Positions 36,240-48,983 of a stretch of DNA of 64,000 bases are shown here, one piece after another. This DNA comes from Chaetoderma sp. LZ-2023a (lineage: Eukaryota; Mollusca; Caudofoveata; Chaetodermatida; Chaetodermatidae), in contig CM067369.1 of the NCBI GenBank assembly GCA_034401795.1, positions 190,807,159 to 190,871,158 on the forward strand. The letters are read 5' to 3'. A program made the position numbers and the translations under genes. Position 1 is the first letter of the stretch. Each line of letters opens with the position of its first letter. The notes under the pieces were generated by a model, which worked only from the letters and a program-made list of their open reading frames with translations, did not search any database and was not told the DNA's origin.

Positions 36240-37160
36240 AGTTAATCAAGTTAACATTATTTTCCCAACATATCACATATAAATCACGCTCATTTATTGT
36301 GTCAGGATAAATTTAATTCCATGTTTCCAACTAATCCTTAAACATATAAGCAATAACACATTTGGTGATACAAAATAGCGTCAACAATGTATGCTTATGT
36401 GAACACCTCCCAGTAGAACACCTTAGCAATTCAAAGAATTAAGTGTCTTTAATTCCCAGCATGTCTCATTCACGACCCTCATACTGATACGGTGAGAGTG
36501 TGTGAGGTCGTTACAAGTGACAGTTGGTCAATGTCCAGTAAAACGGAATATGATCATGGCACTCTAACCACGACTGACAGCAATAATGCGTGAAGAATGC
36601 ACCAGGCTTAAAACCACAGTATCTCACACGTCTCGACTTCCTCACCGGGATCTTCTGAGATAACATATTGAGTTCTAAAAGCAGACTGTGGATGACACCT
36701 AATAGATGGAAACGTAAAACTAGTCCTGATATTTTAACAACATTATATAATACAGTCAGTCCTTGATGCATATGTCACCATCGATTTTCAGTTAAATTCA
36801 TAAAACGATATTCAGTAAATTTCAAATTTAACTCTTTTGAAGCTAATATTCTGTAATTATTCAATAATTACAATGGCTTATGTTAGGACGATTCGCCAAA
36901 TAAAGACAAAGTCAGCATTCGTGTCGTGATGGAATGGCAGCTAGTAATTTATGTAATAGATTATTACAATGCCCAGCTATAAAATGAAATGAGACCTCTA
37001 AAAGGCAAATGGTGGCTTCGCATTTCTTTATTATGCCACGACTTCACTGCAAATATTTTTTTCATTTCCAGAACTCTTTTATATTACTTAGTGGCCCCGG
37101 CTACAGGATCGCGGAATTGTGTCGCATAATGTATTGCTTTATCTGTATCTATGCTGAACA
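36240..37160 (-). repeat. Dispersed repeat R, inverted copy
   Basis: On the minus strand it reads GAAGTCGAGACGTGTGAGAT, a GGTTAGAGTGCCATGATCAT core and CGTTTTACTGGACATTGAC, as in the plus copies. Confidence 0.75.
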
Positions 37161-37387
37161 TCTCGCAGTAAGACATTCAATGTACATCTGTTTAACCTTA
37201 CAGATTAGGCATGCGATGGTGGTGGTATGTAAGCAGTGTTTGAGATCGAGGTACTGGGGTTTCACTGTTTAACGGGAATGAGCTGTTTATAGGGTTATAT
37301 TTCTAGCGCAATGACATACTGCGCCACATTAGCGAACGCTTAAAAGATCTTGCTATTCAACAAGCAGACTCCCTAACACACTTTATC

Positions 37388-38160
37388 GTGACTGTCCAGG
37401 GAAAAGCCGAGGCGATTCGAAAATTGTTCAAGGAACAGTTCACTGACCACGGTGATGAGCCCTTGCACCCGTTCTCAGGATACCCCAGGCCATTACTAAC
37501 ACCGATTAAAACAGCAGAAGTTGAGAAGGCACTTAAAGCCCTGAAAAGTGGACGTGCATCTGGACCTGATGACATGAGCAATGAACGATTCAAATAGGTA
37601 AGTGACATTATCTCAAAACCAATCACGCACCTAATTAATTCAGCTTTTATGCACCACCTTCCCATCGGCGCTGTAGGCCCAGGCGTCCTTATCGCACTAA
37701 CCAAATCCAAGAAGCCGCCTGGCCCACCAGCCAATCTGTGGCCCATTGTGCTCCTCAACAGCATACAGAAGGTCGTATCCAATGTTACTCTATGCCACAT
37801 CCAGGACAAGATCGATGACTTCGCCGGATCATGTCAAAGTGGCTTCAAACGTGGACGTAGCTGCGCAGACATTGTATGGGCTCAACGCATGCTTGTGTCG
37901 GTAGTCATGCCCAAACACTGGGATTTCCATAAATCGGCATTGACATGTCATGAGCCTAGATGTACTACACCAGGCCAGTTGCAATGAAAATGAGCTACGA
38001 CTAGTGAGACTACTGCTTGCCATGTCCAGCAGCTTGCGTGTGAGATTGTTGGAATACAGGATTCAAAGTGCTAATAATCTGTTCTTGCCGAGAAGATGCA
38101 GGTGCAGTCCCAGTCTAGTTGCAAAAGACTCAACAGCTTAGGCCTACCTGTATTTACCTA
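37388..38160 (+). pseudogene. Non-LTR retrotransposon RT remnant, copy 2 (best preserved)
   Basis: The first frame (37388-37597) gives EVEKALKALKSGRASGPDD, the conserved entry of an RTE/CR1-like RT domain, and ends at a TAG at 37597. The continuing frame 37649-37987 gives ALTKSKKPPGPPANL, PIVLLNSIQKVVSNVTL and GSCQSGFKRGRSCADIV. These correspond to the usual K-x-G-x3-NYRPISLL and Q-x-GFRxGRS boxes. DELRLVRLLLA follows near 38000. It lacks the catalytic YADD region and any ends, so it is a dead fragment of the element at 3560-4660 and 44375-45140. Confidence 0.85.
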
Positions 38161-38228
38161 CATAAATTTAGGCTCTGGGAATTCAGCTTTCAAAGTTTCA
38201 AATCGATAGCATCATATGAGCAAAAGTC

Positions 38229-38355
38229 GGCGCAGCTCAGCTAGACATGGGCGAAGGATAGTTAAAAATGGGCGAAGCATAGTTAGAAATGGGCGAAGCA
38301 TAGTTAGAAATGGGCGACGCATAGCTAGAAATTGGCGAAGCATAGCTAGAAATGG
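38229..38355. repeat. 21-bp minisatellite (GGGCGAAGCATAGTTAGAAAT)
   Basis: Six tandem units of about 21 bp differing by a few bases (GGGCGAAGGATAGTTAAAAAT, GGGCGACGCATAGCTAGAAAT and so on). One to three units of the same word occur near 2340-2420, 43445-43510 and elsewhere. Confidence 0.9.
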
Positions 38356-38439
38356 ATCCACCTATAGAACTTATAACAGCTGGACACTAAATTCTCAACA
38401 TCTAGATTTTAAAATATTCGAGTGAATAATGCTTAAGCT

Positions 38440-39740
38440 GCAGCTAACGCGCCACATCTAATCTTTAGGGTGTAAAGGTTACACAGATTTAGCTTGAGAA
38501 TCTTATTACGAGATTTTCAGTCTAGATACAGATATAAGAAAACACTATGCGAAAAAGCAGAGGAATTCAATCTGGCGATCAAGCAGATGACGTTATGATC
38601 AATTACGTCACATGCATGCTAACGTCACAAACAACTGCGTAATGAATTACGTGGCTAAGTCCATCAGGAACTTTTAAAAGGCTGTCACTGGTTCGAATCT
38701 GATATCTTTACTATTTAATGGCCATTCTGTCGAATATTTTGAAACTACTTTGGCTGGGCCCAGTCAAATTAGTTTCAAAATATTAAACAACTTACTTATA
38801 TAGTCTTCTAGAAATTATGATTATGGGAGTGGGGGGCAAAGTTCGATCGATCCCGGCACTGGCAAAGCGTGGGCAGAGCTTAGCTAGAGATGGGTGGGGC
38901 GTAGATAAAAGTGGATTCATCAATCTATTGCGTCACCCCTTGCGGTAGTACACTGCGTAAACTAACCACATTAATATCAATATAAACTAGATCTGGAAAT
39001 GAACGAAACATCTGCAACGAATTCGTGGCATAATAAAGAAATAATGAGCCACCATTTGTCATTTTGAGGTAACAATCTATTATCCAGACGCATTGTATTG
39101 ATTCAATATATCATTGTGCATCCGTCATTCCAACGTGAAATGAACGCTGACTTTGTCTTTAGTTGGCGAATCATCCTAACGTATGCTATTGTACCTTATC
39201 AGATTATTGACTTCTAAGGAACTAAATATGATATTTACTGAATATCTTTTTATTAAATGGACTAGAAATCGATGCTGCCATAGGCCCATGCATCAAAAGC
39301 TTAATGTCTTTGAGATAGTTGTTAAGAAATCAGCGATACTTCTATGTTACTATCCACTAGATGTCATCCTGTTCATCCACAGTCTGCTTTTAGAACTCAA
39401 TGTATATACTGTGGCTTTAAGCTTGTTGCTTTCTTCAAGCCTTATTGCTGTCAGTTGCGGTTAGAGTAGTATAATCATATTCCGTTTTACTAGACAAACG
39501 CTTGTAATGACCTTCCAAACTCTCACAGTATCAGCATGAAACTCGTGAATGTGACATGATGGGAATTATAGACAATGGTGTTTAGAGGTTTTTTAAATTA
39601 TCAAGGTGTTCTAGTGGATGTTGTTCACATAAGGAGGAACAGTTACAGTTATTTTATATCCGGGTAATTTTAAAGAAATATTTGAATACATGTAAGTAAA
39701 TGTATCCTGACACAATAAATGACCATGATATACTGTAGCA
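38440..39740 (+). repeat. Dispersed repeat R, copy 3, containing a foldback H
   Basis: Shares TCTAGATACAGATATAAGAA, the TTGCGGTTAGAGTAGTATAATC core, CATATTCCGTTTTACTAGAC and the ATCCTGACACAATAAATGACC end. A foldback H with a nearly loopless centre (38727-38789, TGGGCCCAG) is inserted in its left part. Confidence 0.75.
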
Positions 39741-39839
39741 ATAATATCAACTTGATTAAAGCTATTATAAGACAATAAGACCACACAATTAGGTTAAGAA
39801 TTAGGTTAAGAAACAATGCTCAGATTTGATAGCTTGTCA

Positions 39840-39892
39840 GCACCACCACAACCACCACCACCACCACCACCACCACCACCACCACCACCACA
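39840..39892. repeat. (CAC)n microsatellite
   Basis: ACCACC/CAC run of about 50 bases. It follows R as in the other R-to-CAC successions. Confidence 0.9.
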
Positions 39893-39899
39893 GCATACG

Positions 39900-40590
39900 T
39901 CCTAGTCAAATTTGATTGAAAATATTCAACAGCTTGCCTTTATAGGTACCTTAAAATTGGGATTCCGGGAAATCGTTGTTCAATTTCTTAAAATCGATTC
40001 AAGGTCGCATACAAACTGGGCGTGGCATAGCTAGAAATGGATCTCACTGCAGCATATGGTTCTGGTCTCGTGCAACAAAATGTTTCAAGTTTAGCGACAC
40101 ATTCCAGCCATTTTCGGTATATCTCGTCGGAATCACCGCATGCGACAGCATACCAGGGCATTTGGAAATCAAATGCACAAATAAACAGAGCACTACATCG
40201 TGGCTCTCAATAGACGGATCCGTTGTGTCACTCAGGTTTCTGAGGTCATAATCAAATATATCACATGTTAGCTGACGTCACAATCAAAAGCATCTAGCTC
40301 TGTCACGAAAATCGAAACGTCTGTCAGGAAAATGCACGAATTTAATGTCGTTGACGGATTTCTAACATAATAAAGATTCTGTTGAATATCTGGAAATTTA
40401 TTTCTCAGAGAGAATCTGCCACCGGTCAAATTAGTTTCAAAATATTCAATAACTTACATTTATTTTTACCTTGAAAATTAGAAAATTCAGATTCCTAGCT
40501 TTCAAATCTATTCTAATGCGCTTAAACGGTGGGCCGAGCTAAGATAGAAATGGACGGGGTATAGTTTGAACTTGGTGCTCTATTATAACA
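39900..40590. repeat. Foldback H-associated repeat block
   Basis: Contains an imperfect foldback at about 40379-40452 (CTGTTGAATATCTGG ... GTTTCAAAATATTCAATAAC), plus AGCTAGAAATGGAT words. It parallels 7146-7560. Confidence 0.65.
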
Positions 40591-40737
40591 ATACTGCTAT
40601 TTATGTCAATGAATCATGTATCAAAGGTAACCGGTAGCAAGTTAAATATAATCTAATCACCGATAGAGCTAGATTTATTTTAGCATTTTGATGGTATAAA
40701 TGTTTCTATTTATGCATTATATATTATGAATTATTAC

Positions 40738-40975
40738 TTAACCCTTTTATGACGAAGCCGGCCCATCCCGGCCTCTGCAGTGATCTTGAGAAATGTACAT
40801 TGGCAGGCCAAGTGAAGACTATTTTTGAAAATTTACCACTAGAATGACTGGCTCGGTAACCGAGCCAGCCATTCCAGTGGTCAATCTTCAAAAATAGGCT
40901 TCATTTGGTCTGCAAACAGACATTCAATAAGCACATTTTATATTTGTTGATAAAATTTAGTCATTAAAGGGTTAA
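40738..40975. mobile_element. piggyBac-like MITE, 238 bp
   Basis: Both ends read TTAACCCTTT-ATGAC inward (40738-40753; 40960-40975 on the opposite strand) with one mismatch. TTAA is the piggyBac target duplication, and CCCTTT-type ends fit that superfamily. Inside, a second long inverted repeat is centred near 40862 (GGCTCGGTAACCGAGCC), so the whole unit can fold. No ORF. Half-copies of the interior occur near 31458, 35735 and 47517. Confidence 0.75.
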
Positions 40976-42014
40976 ACTGCGAGATGTAGATGAAATAGAT
41001 AAACACTATTACTAAAACGCAGAAGAAATCCGGCAATGATCCGATCATATCCCTACATTAACAGTTATTAGAAAGTTAGGCTTAACTTTCTGTTGTTATT
41101 CGGTCATGGTAACTATACGATCTGATTAATGATAGAACACTCACTGCTAGTGAAGAGAGTTGTTTAAAACGAAATAGCTTGAATGCATAACTGGCTAGGT
41201 GATAACATCAAACAAGCAAAATAACCATAGTCCAAGTACAGAGATCCTTCCTTTAGATATTACCACCGTTTAGATTGTTGCCTATTCCGCCCGGTAATGG
41301 CCGCGGTTACATGTCACGATATAACACATGCGTGCATAGTACATTGCAGATACAGATAAAAAATACAGCAAATTATGTCTTATAAAGCTCGGCTTTGAGA
41401 AATAATTTTAATGGCAAATCGCAGAGAATATTTGTCTCAGTAATAATTGCATGAAACACCCTCATCTGCAGTGTACTCTGACGTATAACTATGCGTGAAT
41501 TTGGTCACATACAACCGATCGCCAATTAAACTTGTTTGGTATTTGCGTAGTGATTGTAGTGAATGTGTTAGTGGGCTCATCCGGTGCGCCCTCCAGGAAC
41601 ATTGTGACGAGATTCATGGCAAAAGTTTGACAAATGAATCAGTGATTTCTCATCAGATACCTTTGCCATTTTAACAGAGTACTTTACCATTAATATATCA
41701 AATCACATGACCAGTGAATTGCATCAAAATCGCCAGGGGATGCATGCACGTACAGACATTGTTGCATGACATCATTCACAGTTCAATAACTGAAACGAGT
41801 ACTTGCCATACTTTGTGATTAACCCGTCTGCCCCGAGCTTTACTACCACAGTTTGCCAACCAAATAATGATATTTGGCATGTTTGTTATAAATAGCATGT
41901 GATATTTTATATAATAAGATAGTCATCAAGTTTGTCCGCTCCAGTGACGAGTACCATGATAAGGCAGGTTACTGAGTGGGTACTTGGCCAATACAAGCCG
42001 TACGCAGAACAGGG
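40976..42014. repeat. Old dispersed repeat V, copy 3 (non-coding)
   Basis: Parallels 8600-9300 and 32150-32880 in order of landmarks (GGCCGCGGTTACATGTC, TCATCTGCAGTGTACT, TTTGGTCAC, CACATGACCA, CCGCTCCAGTGACGA). It ends in a truncated unit M (GATAAGGCAGGTTACTGAG at 41959). Confidence 0.6.
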
Positions 42015-43137
42015 TGGTGGAAAGTCGTGGAGGACACCTCTCAGAACACGCCGATATAAAGCAGTGGAGGACAGCTGTTAGAACAGGTGACGTCACTATG
42101 TTTCAGAATCACCCACAGATTCCGAACATGCAGTGATTATTCATCACCCACGTCATCGTTTTTTTTATTAATTCTTACGCATTTCAGGCTAAAAACAAAG
42201 ATAAAGACTCAATAATGATGTAATAAATACAAAAGGCACAAGGGCCTGTATCACTCACTTGGAACCTATGCATCCCAACTAGAAAGACCATCGCTTATAA
42301 TTATAACCATATGGTTTGGCCAAACTGCAATAAAAACAAGGATGTATCCTTTCAAATTTGGTCACATTTGATCGAGTAACTCTTGAGAAAAAGACATTTT
42401 AAATTTCATATTGCTTTAATATGGGAGTGTTTGGTAGGAAAATGATCCAAGGTGGCCAGCAAACCGTGTATTTGACAGTTTCCAAAGTGCCAAATTTGAA
42501 ATCAGCATACCCAAAGACATATATAACCCCAATTTCGGCTTTAAAATGCAACAAATAACAATCCAATATGGCCGCCAACCACGCTTCTTGGTCCACGGCG
42601 ACTATGTTTTCAGCGTCACCTTCCCTTGTACTATAATTGCGCTTAGTGCCTAATGATATTTTACAAATTTCAGCCCTTTCCATTCTGTTGGTGTTGAGAA
42701 GACGTTATTTTCATGAAGACTAGGCCATTGAAGATGGCTGTCGAAGAAATTGGTCAATCACGTTGTCTTGGTCAAACTTGATTTAGCTGTTGTTCTAGTC
42801 AAGTTTCCTTGAACGAACTGTGTTCAACTATTGCCATAGATGATGTTTGATGAGTTTTGATTCGATCCGCCAAGCGGCTAACGAGAGGATTTCTAAAAAC
42901 GTTTCTAAAAATCGAGAAAATGCAAAGATCGCCGCCGACTAGATTTGCTGATCACCCTCGTTTGAACAAATTTGGATCTCTTTGGCCGAAGGCCATCTTC
43001 CTACCAAATGTAATTGAAATCGGTCCAATGTTTCTTGAGAAGAAGTAGTTAAATAAAAGGTTAATGGACGGACAGACGATGGATGGTCGCCATGGCATAA
43101 GCTCAGTTAAACCTTCAGGAAAAGTGAGTTAATAATA
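42015..43137. repeat. Minisatellite remnant plus repeat U, copy 2
   Basis: Two 37-bp-type units (42015-42085) lead into a GTGATTATTCATCAC segment, GGGCCTGTATCACTCACTTG and then the U block matching 1478-1781 (from 42792). A minus-strand frame of 94 codons (42399-42683) and a plus frame (42857-43048) are not supported by the other copies. Confidence 0.65.
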
Positions 43138-43215
43138 TTTTTTAAACTAATTTGACTGAGAGTTGTTTCTACCTATGGCAGCAACTGGTTCCAGCCAAAT
43201 TAGTTTTTAAATATC
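43138..43215. repeat. Foldback hairpin family H, degenerate copy
   Basis: TTTTTTAAACTAATTTGACTGAG pairs loosely with CCAAATTAGTTTTTAAATATCC, with ATGGCAGCAAC at the centre. Confidence 0.55.
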
Positions 43216-43564
43216 CATAGCCAGTGGGTTACATGTGTGATTGTTGTACAATTAGGATTCTCGTAATATGGGATTCAAAGTGTTAATAATCTGTTCTTGC
43301 CGAGGACGCGGCAGCCACAGCCACAGTGAAATTAGTTCCAAAACATTAAACAGAGTAGACCTACCTGTATATGTTCCTTGGAATTTAGATTCGGGGAATT
43401 CAGGTTTCAAAGTTTCAAATTGATTATAACATGTGCACAAAGCGGGCGCAGATTAGCTAGAAATGGGAGGAGCTTAGCTAGAAATGGGCAGAGCATAGCT
43501 GAAATGGGTCCCACTATCCACCTCAGTCTCTTTGAACATTGATGTCCCAGTATCTCGATTTCAA

Positions 43565-44375
43565 AATTTCTTACAGAATACTGATTAAATAGCAGCAAAC
43601 ATGACATGCCTAGTCTCTATGGCAGAAAGTTAAACAGCTTTAGCTGTATATCTTATTAGGAGATGTTCAGTCTAGATAAAGATATAGGAATACATTATGT
43701 GACGCAATTGCATCATCTTGTGGGCTGTGATGCTGAGTAAATCAACCACGTTAAGGCCAATATAAAATTGTTCTGGAAATGAAAGAAATATGGCCAACGA
43801 ATTCGTGGCATAATAAAGAAATAATGAACCGCCATTTATCATTTTGTTGTAACATTCCAACACGGTGTCTTTAGTTGGCGACGAATCGTCCTAAAGTATG
43901 CCATTATAATTAATCAGAATATTGGGTTCAAGCTACTGAACTGAACTAAATATGGTATTTGCTGAATATCTCTATACGAATTTGGCTGAAAATCCATGCT
44001 ACTATAGACTTCAACGACTGTCTTATAAATTGTTTTAAAAAAAATCAGGAATAGATTTGGGTTTCCATCTATTAGATGACATCCACAGTTTGCATTTAGA
44101 ACTCAGTATATTATCTCAGAAGATCCCGATGAGGAAGTCGAGACGAGTGATATACAGTGGATTTAAGCCTGCTGCGTTCTTCAAGCTTATTGCTGTCAGT
44201 CGCGGTTAGAGTGCCATGATCATATTCCGTTTTACTGGACATTGACAAACAGTCACATGTACGACCTCACAAAATCTTATAATATCAGCATGAGAGTCGT
44301 GAATGAGAATGGGATCGTTACTGTTAAAGGTATTTTGTATCACCAAATGTTTTATTGCGTGGATCATCTCATAGA
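43565..44375 (+). repeat. Dispersed repeat R, copy 4
   Basis: Very close to copy 1 (2480-3425) in its left part: TCTAGATAAAGATATAGGAA, and the same minus-strand 63-codon frame survives by similarity. The core GCGGTTAGAGTGCCATGATC is at 44201. Confidence 0.8.
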
Positions 44376-44554
44376 ATTAGTTGGAAACAAGGTGACATTC
44401 GACACAATAAAGAAGCTCAAAGATCATAGATGTCTTATGCAAGGCCAGTTTTAATGAGGATGAGCTACGACTAGTGAGACTACTACTTGCAAACGGCAAG
44501 CTGGGAGTACAAGTCAGTGAAATCTAGAGACTTTGAGACATCTCCCCACACACA

Positions 44555-44642
<88 letters not shown>

Positions 44643-45140
44643 CACACCATCCCATCCCCACCCACCCAACCCCTCCCCACTGTCCACGCTGGGTATCCCG
44701 CTAGAGATGAGGAAAAGTAACCCATTTACGACCTACTCCCATTAGCTGCAAGCAACAAAAAAATTGTGAATTCTTTTATGAATGAATTCAAAACAGTGTC
44801 CACCGTATACCTATGTACATGAAACTAACGAAATGGCGATCCAATTCGTTTTGATGAACCATGAAGGAAAAGTACAATCTGGCGCTCACTACTCTTCAGT
44901 ACAGCTGATATTGCTGCACGTAGCGTCATGTGGCGCATAGCTTTCATGTCCTTCAGAGAAGCTAAGGAATCGTAGATTAAAGATACTCTTGACAAAAAGA
45001 GTACGTTTATACTACACAATATGTGTATCCTTGATGCTGTATAACTATAACAGCTGGGCAGCTCCAAAGGCAGCGTTATTGATAGAATCGCGATGATGTC
45101 ATCACAATCAAATTTCCCATAATACCCTGGGAGCAATGCC
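44376..45140 (+). pseudogene. Non-LTR retrotransposon RT remnant, copy 3
   Basis: TFDTIKK near 44398 and the segment for DELRLVRLLLA near 44460 match copies 1 and 2. A (ACGC)n tract interrupts it, and the rest (to about 45140) parallels 3950-4280 of copy 1 (for example ATCCTTGATGCTGTATA). Confidence 0.65.
44549..44646. repeat. (ACGC)n microsatellite
   Basis: About 23 uninterrupted ACGC repeats. The Ala/Arg/Thr/His and Cys/Val/Arg open frames on both strands come from this tract. Confidence 0.95.
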
Positions 45141-45615
45141 ATTTTTGGAAGGGATAATTTAACATTACGAGCAATGGGCCAAGGAACCTTAATTACATTT
45201 TCTTAACTATCTTGCAAAATTCATTTCTTATTTTATGTTTTCTGATATTGGGCAGAGTTTTCACAGATTTTCAGATACAGGATTGTATGGTTTGAACTTC
45301 ATGGAAAATGTAAACAATGCATTACTATCGGCAGTGCTCTTTAGCATTTAGTAAAGTTGCCTCAAATTTAATGGCGGCCGATCACAAAATGCCAGGATGT
45401 GCGAAACTATCAATATAAACATGATTTCTGACACCGCCAACACCTTCGTACCATCACTGGACACTGATGGCCAGACAGCATAATGTCCAACGATGCATTA
45501 TACAAAATATGTAAAGCATGACCATTACCACTATTACAATCATCAGCAAGACTAGCAACCAGAACATAATGACATCATCCAGCACAAGTAGTCCAAAAGA
45601 AACTGAATACGTATC

Positions 45616-46128
45616 ACCACCACCACCACCACCACCACCACCACCACCACCACCACCACCACCGCCACCGCCACCACCACCACCACGACCACCACCACCA
45701 ACACCACCACCACCACCGCCACCTTCACGACGACTACCACCAAAACTACCTTCACCACCAACACCACCACCACTACCACTACAAGTACCACCACCACCAC
45801 CACCACCACCACCACGACCACGACCACCACCACCACCACCACCACCGCCACCACAACCACAAACACGATGACAACAACAACAACAACAACGAAAACAACA
45901 AGGCAACCACAGCCAACACCACCACCAACACAACCACTTCACCACGACTACAATCAAAACCACCACCAGCAACAAAAACACCACCTCCAACAACAACACC
46001 AATACCACACCGCCACCACCACGACCACCACCACCACCACCACCACCACCACCACCACCACCACCACCACCACCACCACCACCACCACCACCAACACCAC
46101 CACCACCACCACAACCATAACCAGCAGC

Positions 46129-46209
<81 letters not shown>

Positions 46210-46212
46210 GAA
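45616..46212. repeat. Long compound triplet tract: (CAC)n, (CAA)n, (CGA)n
   Basis: CAC runs interrupted by CGC, TTC and CAA triplets, then a long CAC run (46018-46093), a CGA/GAC run (46131-46178) and a CAA run (46179-46210). The part from 45694 recurs at 59851 with different run lengths (the CAC run shorter and the CAA run longer by about 12 bases each there). Long Gly-, Trp-, Val-, Pro- and Thr-rich open frames here are artefacts. Confidence 0.9.
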
Positions 46213-47957
46213 AGATCCGCACATTTAGCATAGTCAGCACAATCACAAATAACTTCACCATTATCATCTTCATGGACAATACCACCACAAACGTCACACA
46301 GTCGCCAGCATCACCACCACCACGACCGTTGATGAAATCACAAGAGCTGCTAGGAAATCAACCGTCACATCAGCAGCAGCATTACTCCACCAGCTATACA
46401 AGCATTTGCAGTCTTACACGTCCATATAGGCGGTTATGAACACCGATACGCTGAAATAAAAACCTCCCTTCGTCTTTTTAAGCTCGTAAATCGTATCCAT
46501 TGTTTTGCTGACCGTGGGCGATCATCCAATCATCATTGATCACCATAATTATCCATTGATGTTCACAAGATAAGGCCGCTGGTGTAATAAAGGCGCACAT
46601 TACTGAGTCTGAACGTGGATTATTGCTTGATGAGACTAATAATTACTGACTTATATGCCAACAAGTCGAGGACGGATCAATGTTGTCCAGTGTGTAACCA
46701 TCAACGACCACGTGTTAGGCATAAAGAGACACATTTTGCATTCCGCATTTTGCAGATTAGATGAAGGAGTTGTGATTACAAATGCTCTTTACTATAGGAT
46801 GGACCGTGTTTTCTTCGCAAATGATGACGTCTGCGGCGAATTGTACAAATAGTATTCTCTTTATATATAAAAGGAATTCTGTACGGCATTTTCGAAACCA
46901 TACACGCGTTTTTTAAGGCTACGGTAAATATAACTTGAATTTAGACGTGTCAAAAGGAATTAGTTGCTTATTAAAAAGGTAATCAAATAAATTGTACCAC
47001 AATATAACACAACAATTATATTTGATCTTCTTGATCAACCAGCCGTTCTGTCCTTTTCTATGTTATTTCCTTACTCTTGTATCTACACAAACATCTGTAG
47101 TGGACAATGTATTTAACGTCAACGGGTGGTTAGTTAAACTAGACAGACTCTCGTGACACATTTCAAAAACAATTCCTATCGAATATTTTCTTAGCGACAA
47201 TGGATAGATCGCTGCTGTCACTCAAATATCTGACATGACGATCAAAATACTTTACTTGTTGTCTGACCTCACAATCTATTGATAAAGGTTCATCACGGAA
47301 ATGATAATAAGGCGTCTCAATGGTATGCCTCTTATAGTTTACAAGTTAATAAACATTTTGTTTTGTTGAATATTTTGAAACTGCTTTGACAGGAAAGATA
47401 CATATCCAGTCAAATTAGTTTCAAAATATTTAATAGCTTACCTTTATAGTTATCTTAAATTTGGGATTCCATGAACTCATGTTTCAATGTATTTTAATCG
47501 ATTCGTAACAGAGCCAGTCATTTCAGTGGTAAATCTTCAAAAATCCTCTTCTCTCGGTCTGCAAATGGACATTGGCTGAGCGCAAACTTGAATTTTATGT
47601 TATCATTAACCAACGGCCCCTGCTGTTGTTATGAAAAATATCAATTTGCAAGCCAACAGAAGGCAATTTTTTGTAAATTTACAAAGAAAATAGACTTATA
47701 ATTTTCGTGGAAGATTTAAGTATCCTTTTGAGCGCTTTGAGGCGCTGTTGACACAAGAGTTGTTAATACGCGACATAAATGCTGACTTTGTCTTTAGTTG
47801 GTGAATCTTCCTAATGTATGCTACTCTAATTAATCAGAATATTGGCTCCAAATAGAAATAAATCTGGTATATGCTGAATATGTTTATAATATATTGACTG
47901 GAAAGCAAAGCTGCCATAGCCAGCAACGACTATCTTATTAATTGCTGTTAAGAAATC
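45694..47957 (+). repeat. Left 2264-bp direct repeat flanking the Penelope array (A)
   Basis: Matches 59851-62114 with a constant offset of 14157 and, by eye, no differences except CAC/CAA run lengths and a base next to the CAA run. It contains the end of a CAC array, tail repeat T, a foldback H and the first ~200 bases of an R copy. It ends where the Penelope sequence begins; the R copy resumes at 62115 after the second repeat. It therefore behaves as duplicated target DNA. Confidence 0.9.
46350..47350 (+). repeat. Dispersed tail repeat T, copy 3
   Basis: Same landmarks as 5740-6650 (TTACACGTCCATATAGGCGG, CATCCAATCATCATTGATCA, GATAAGGCCGCTGGTGTAAT, GTCGAGGACGGATCAATG). Part of direct repeat A. 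Confidence 0.8.
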
Positions 47958-48640
47958 CCTCCCTCATTCCCGCCCTTCCGTCCATCCGTTCGTCCTTCCT
48001 TCATTCTTTCCTCCCTCCCTTCCTTCCTTTCCCCCCTCCCTCCCTTCCTCCCTCCCTCCCTCCATTCTTCCTTCCTTCCTTCATCCATTCTTCCTTCATT
48101 CCTTCCTTACCTCCCTCCCTCCCTCCCTCCCTCCCTCCCTTCCTCCATCCCTCATTCCTCGATCCCCACCCCCTCCGTCCCACCATCACTCCCTCCAGCC
48201 ATCCCTCCATTCTTCCTTCCCTCCTCCCTCCCTACCTCCATTCTTCCTTCCTTCCTCCCTTCCTCCATTCTTCCTTCATTCCCTCCTTCCCTCCCTCCTT
48301 CCTTCCTCCCTCCCTCCCTCCCTCATTCCAGCCCTTCCGTCCATCCGTTCATCCTTCCTTCATTCTTTCCTTCTTTCCTCCCTCCATTCCTTCTCCCCCC
48401 TCCCTCCCTCCCTTCCTCCCTCCCTCCATTCTTCCTTCCTTCCTTCCTCCATTCCTCGATCCTCACCCCTCCGTTCCACCATCACTCCCCCCACCATCCC
48501 TCCCTCCCTCCCTCCTTCCTTCCTTCATCCGCCCCTTCTTCCTTCCTTCCTTCATCCATCCGTTCTTCCTTCATCCGTCCTTTCTTCCTTCCTTAATTCA
48601 TCCATCCTTTCTTCCTTTATCTTTCTTCTGTCACTCCTTC
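47957..48640 (+). repeat. Polypyrimidine leader, copy 1 (5'-truncated)
   Basis: Almost pure C/T with CCTTCCTCCCTCC-type words, identical to 54199-54882. The apparent Pro/Ser/Phe open frame (47942-48649) and its Gly/Arg/Glu antisense are compositional artefacts. Confidence 0.9.
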
Positions 48641-48649
48641 CTTCATTAA

Positions 48650-48803
48650 CTGGATGGATTGATGGATGGATTGATGGTTGGATTGATGGGTGGTTGGGTG
48701 GATGAACGGATGGATGGGTGGGTCGATGGATGGGTGGATGGATGGATGGGTGGGTGGGTGGATGGGTTGGTGGGTGGGTGGGTGGGTGGATGGATGGATG
48801 GAG
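48650..48803 (+). repeat. GGAT/GGTG simple repeat in the Penelope leader, copy 1
   Basis: TGGATGGATTGATGG and GGGTGGGTGGATGG words. Its G-rich runs could pair with the upstream C/T-rich tract or form quadruplexes. Same at 54892-55045. Confidence 0.85.
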
Positions 48804-48983
48804 GGAACTCGAAATTCATATTGCTCATTAAATCTTTCAAATACACTTGACTCCTACTAGTCTAAATGTTATAGACAATTATCTAATTGTTGGAAATTAA
48901 AAAATGTTCTTTCCTAAATTCGACTTCAAAAGACTTGGAAACAAAGTCCAACAACACCTTTTGAAATATAGTTCACTGTTCAA

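Noticed and set aside
45454-46297. Long open frames (Gly-, Trp-, Val-, Pro- or Thr-rich, up to 256 codons) in the triplet tract
   Set aside because: They follow from stop-free CAC/CAA/CGA repeats in all phases and change with run length between the two flanking copies.
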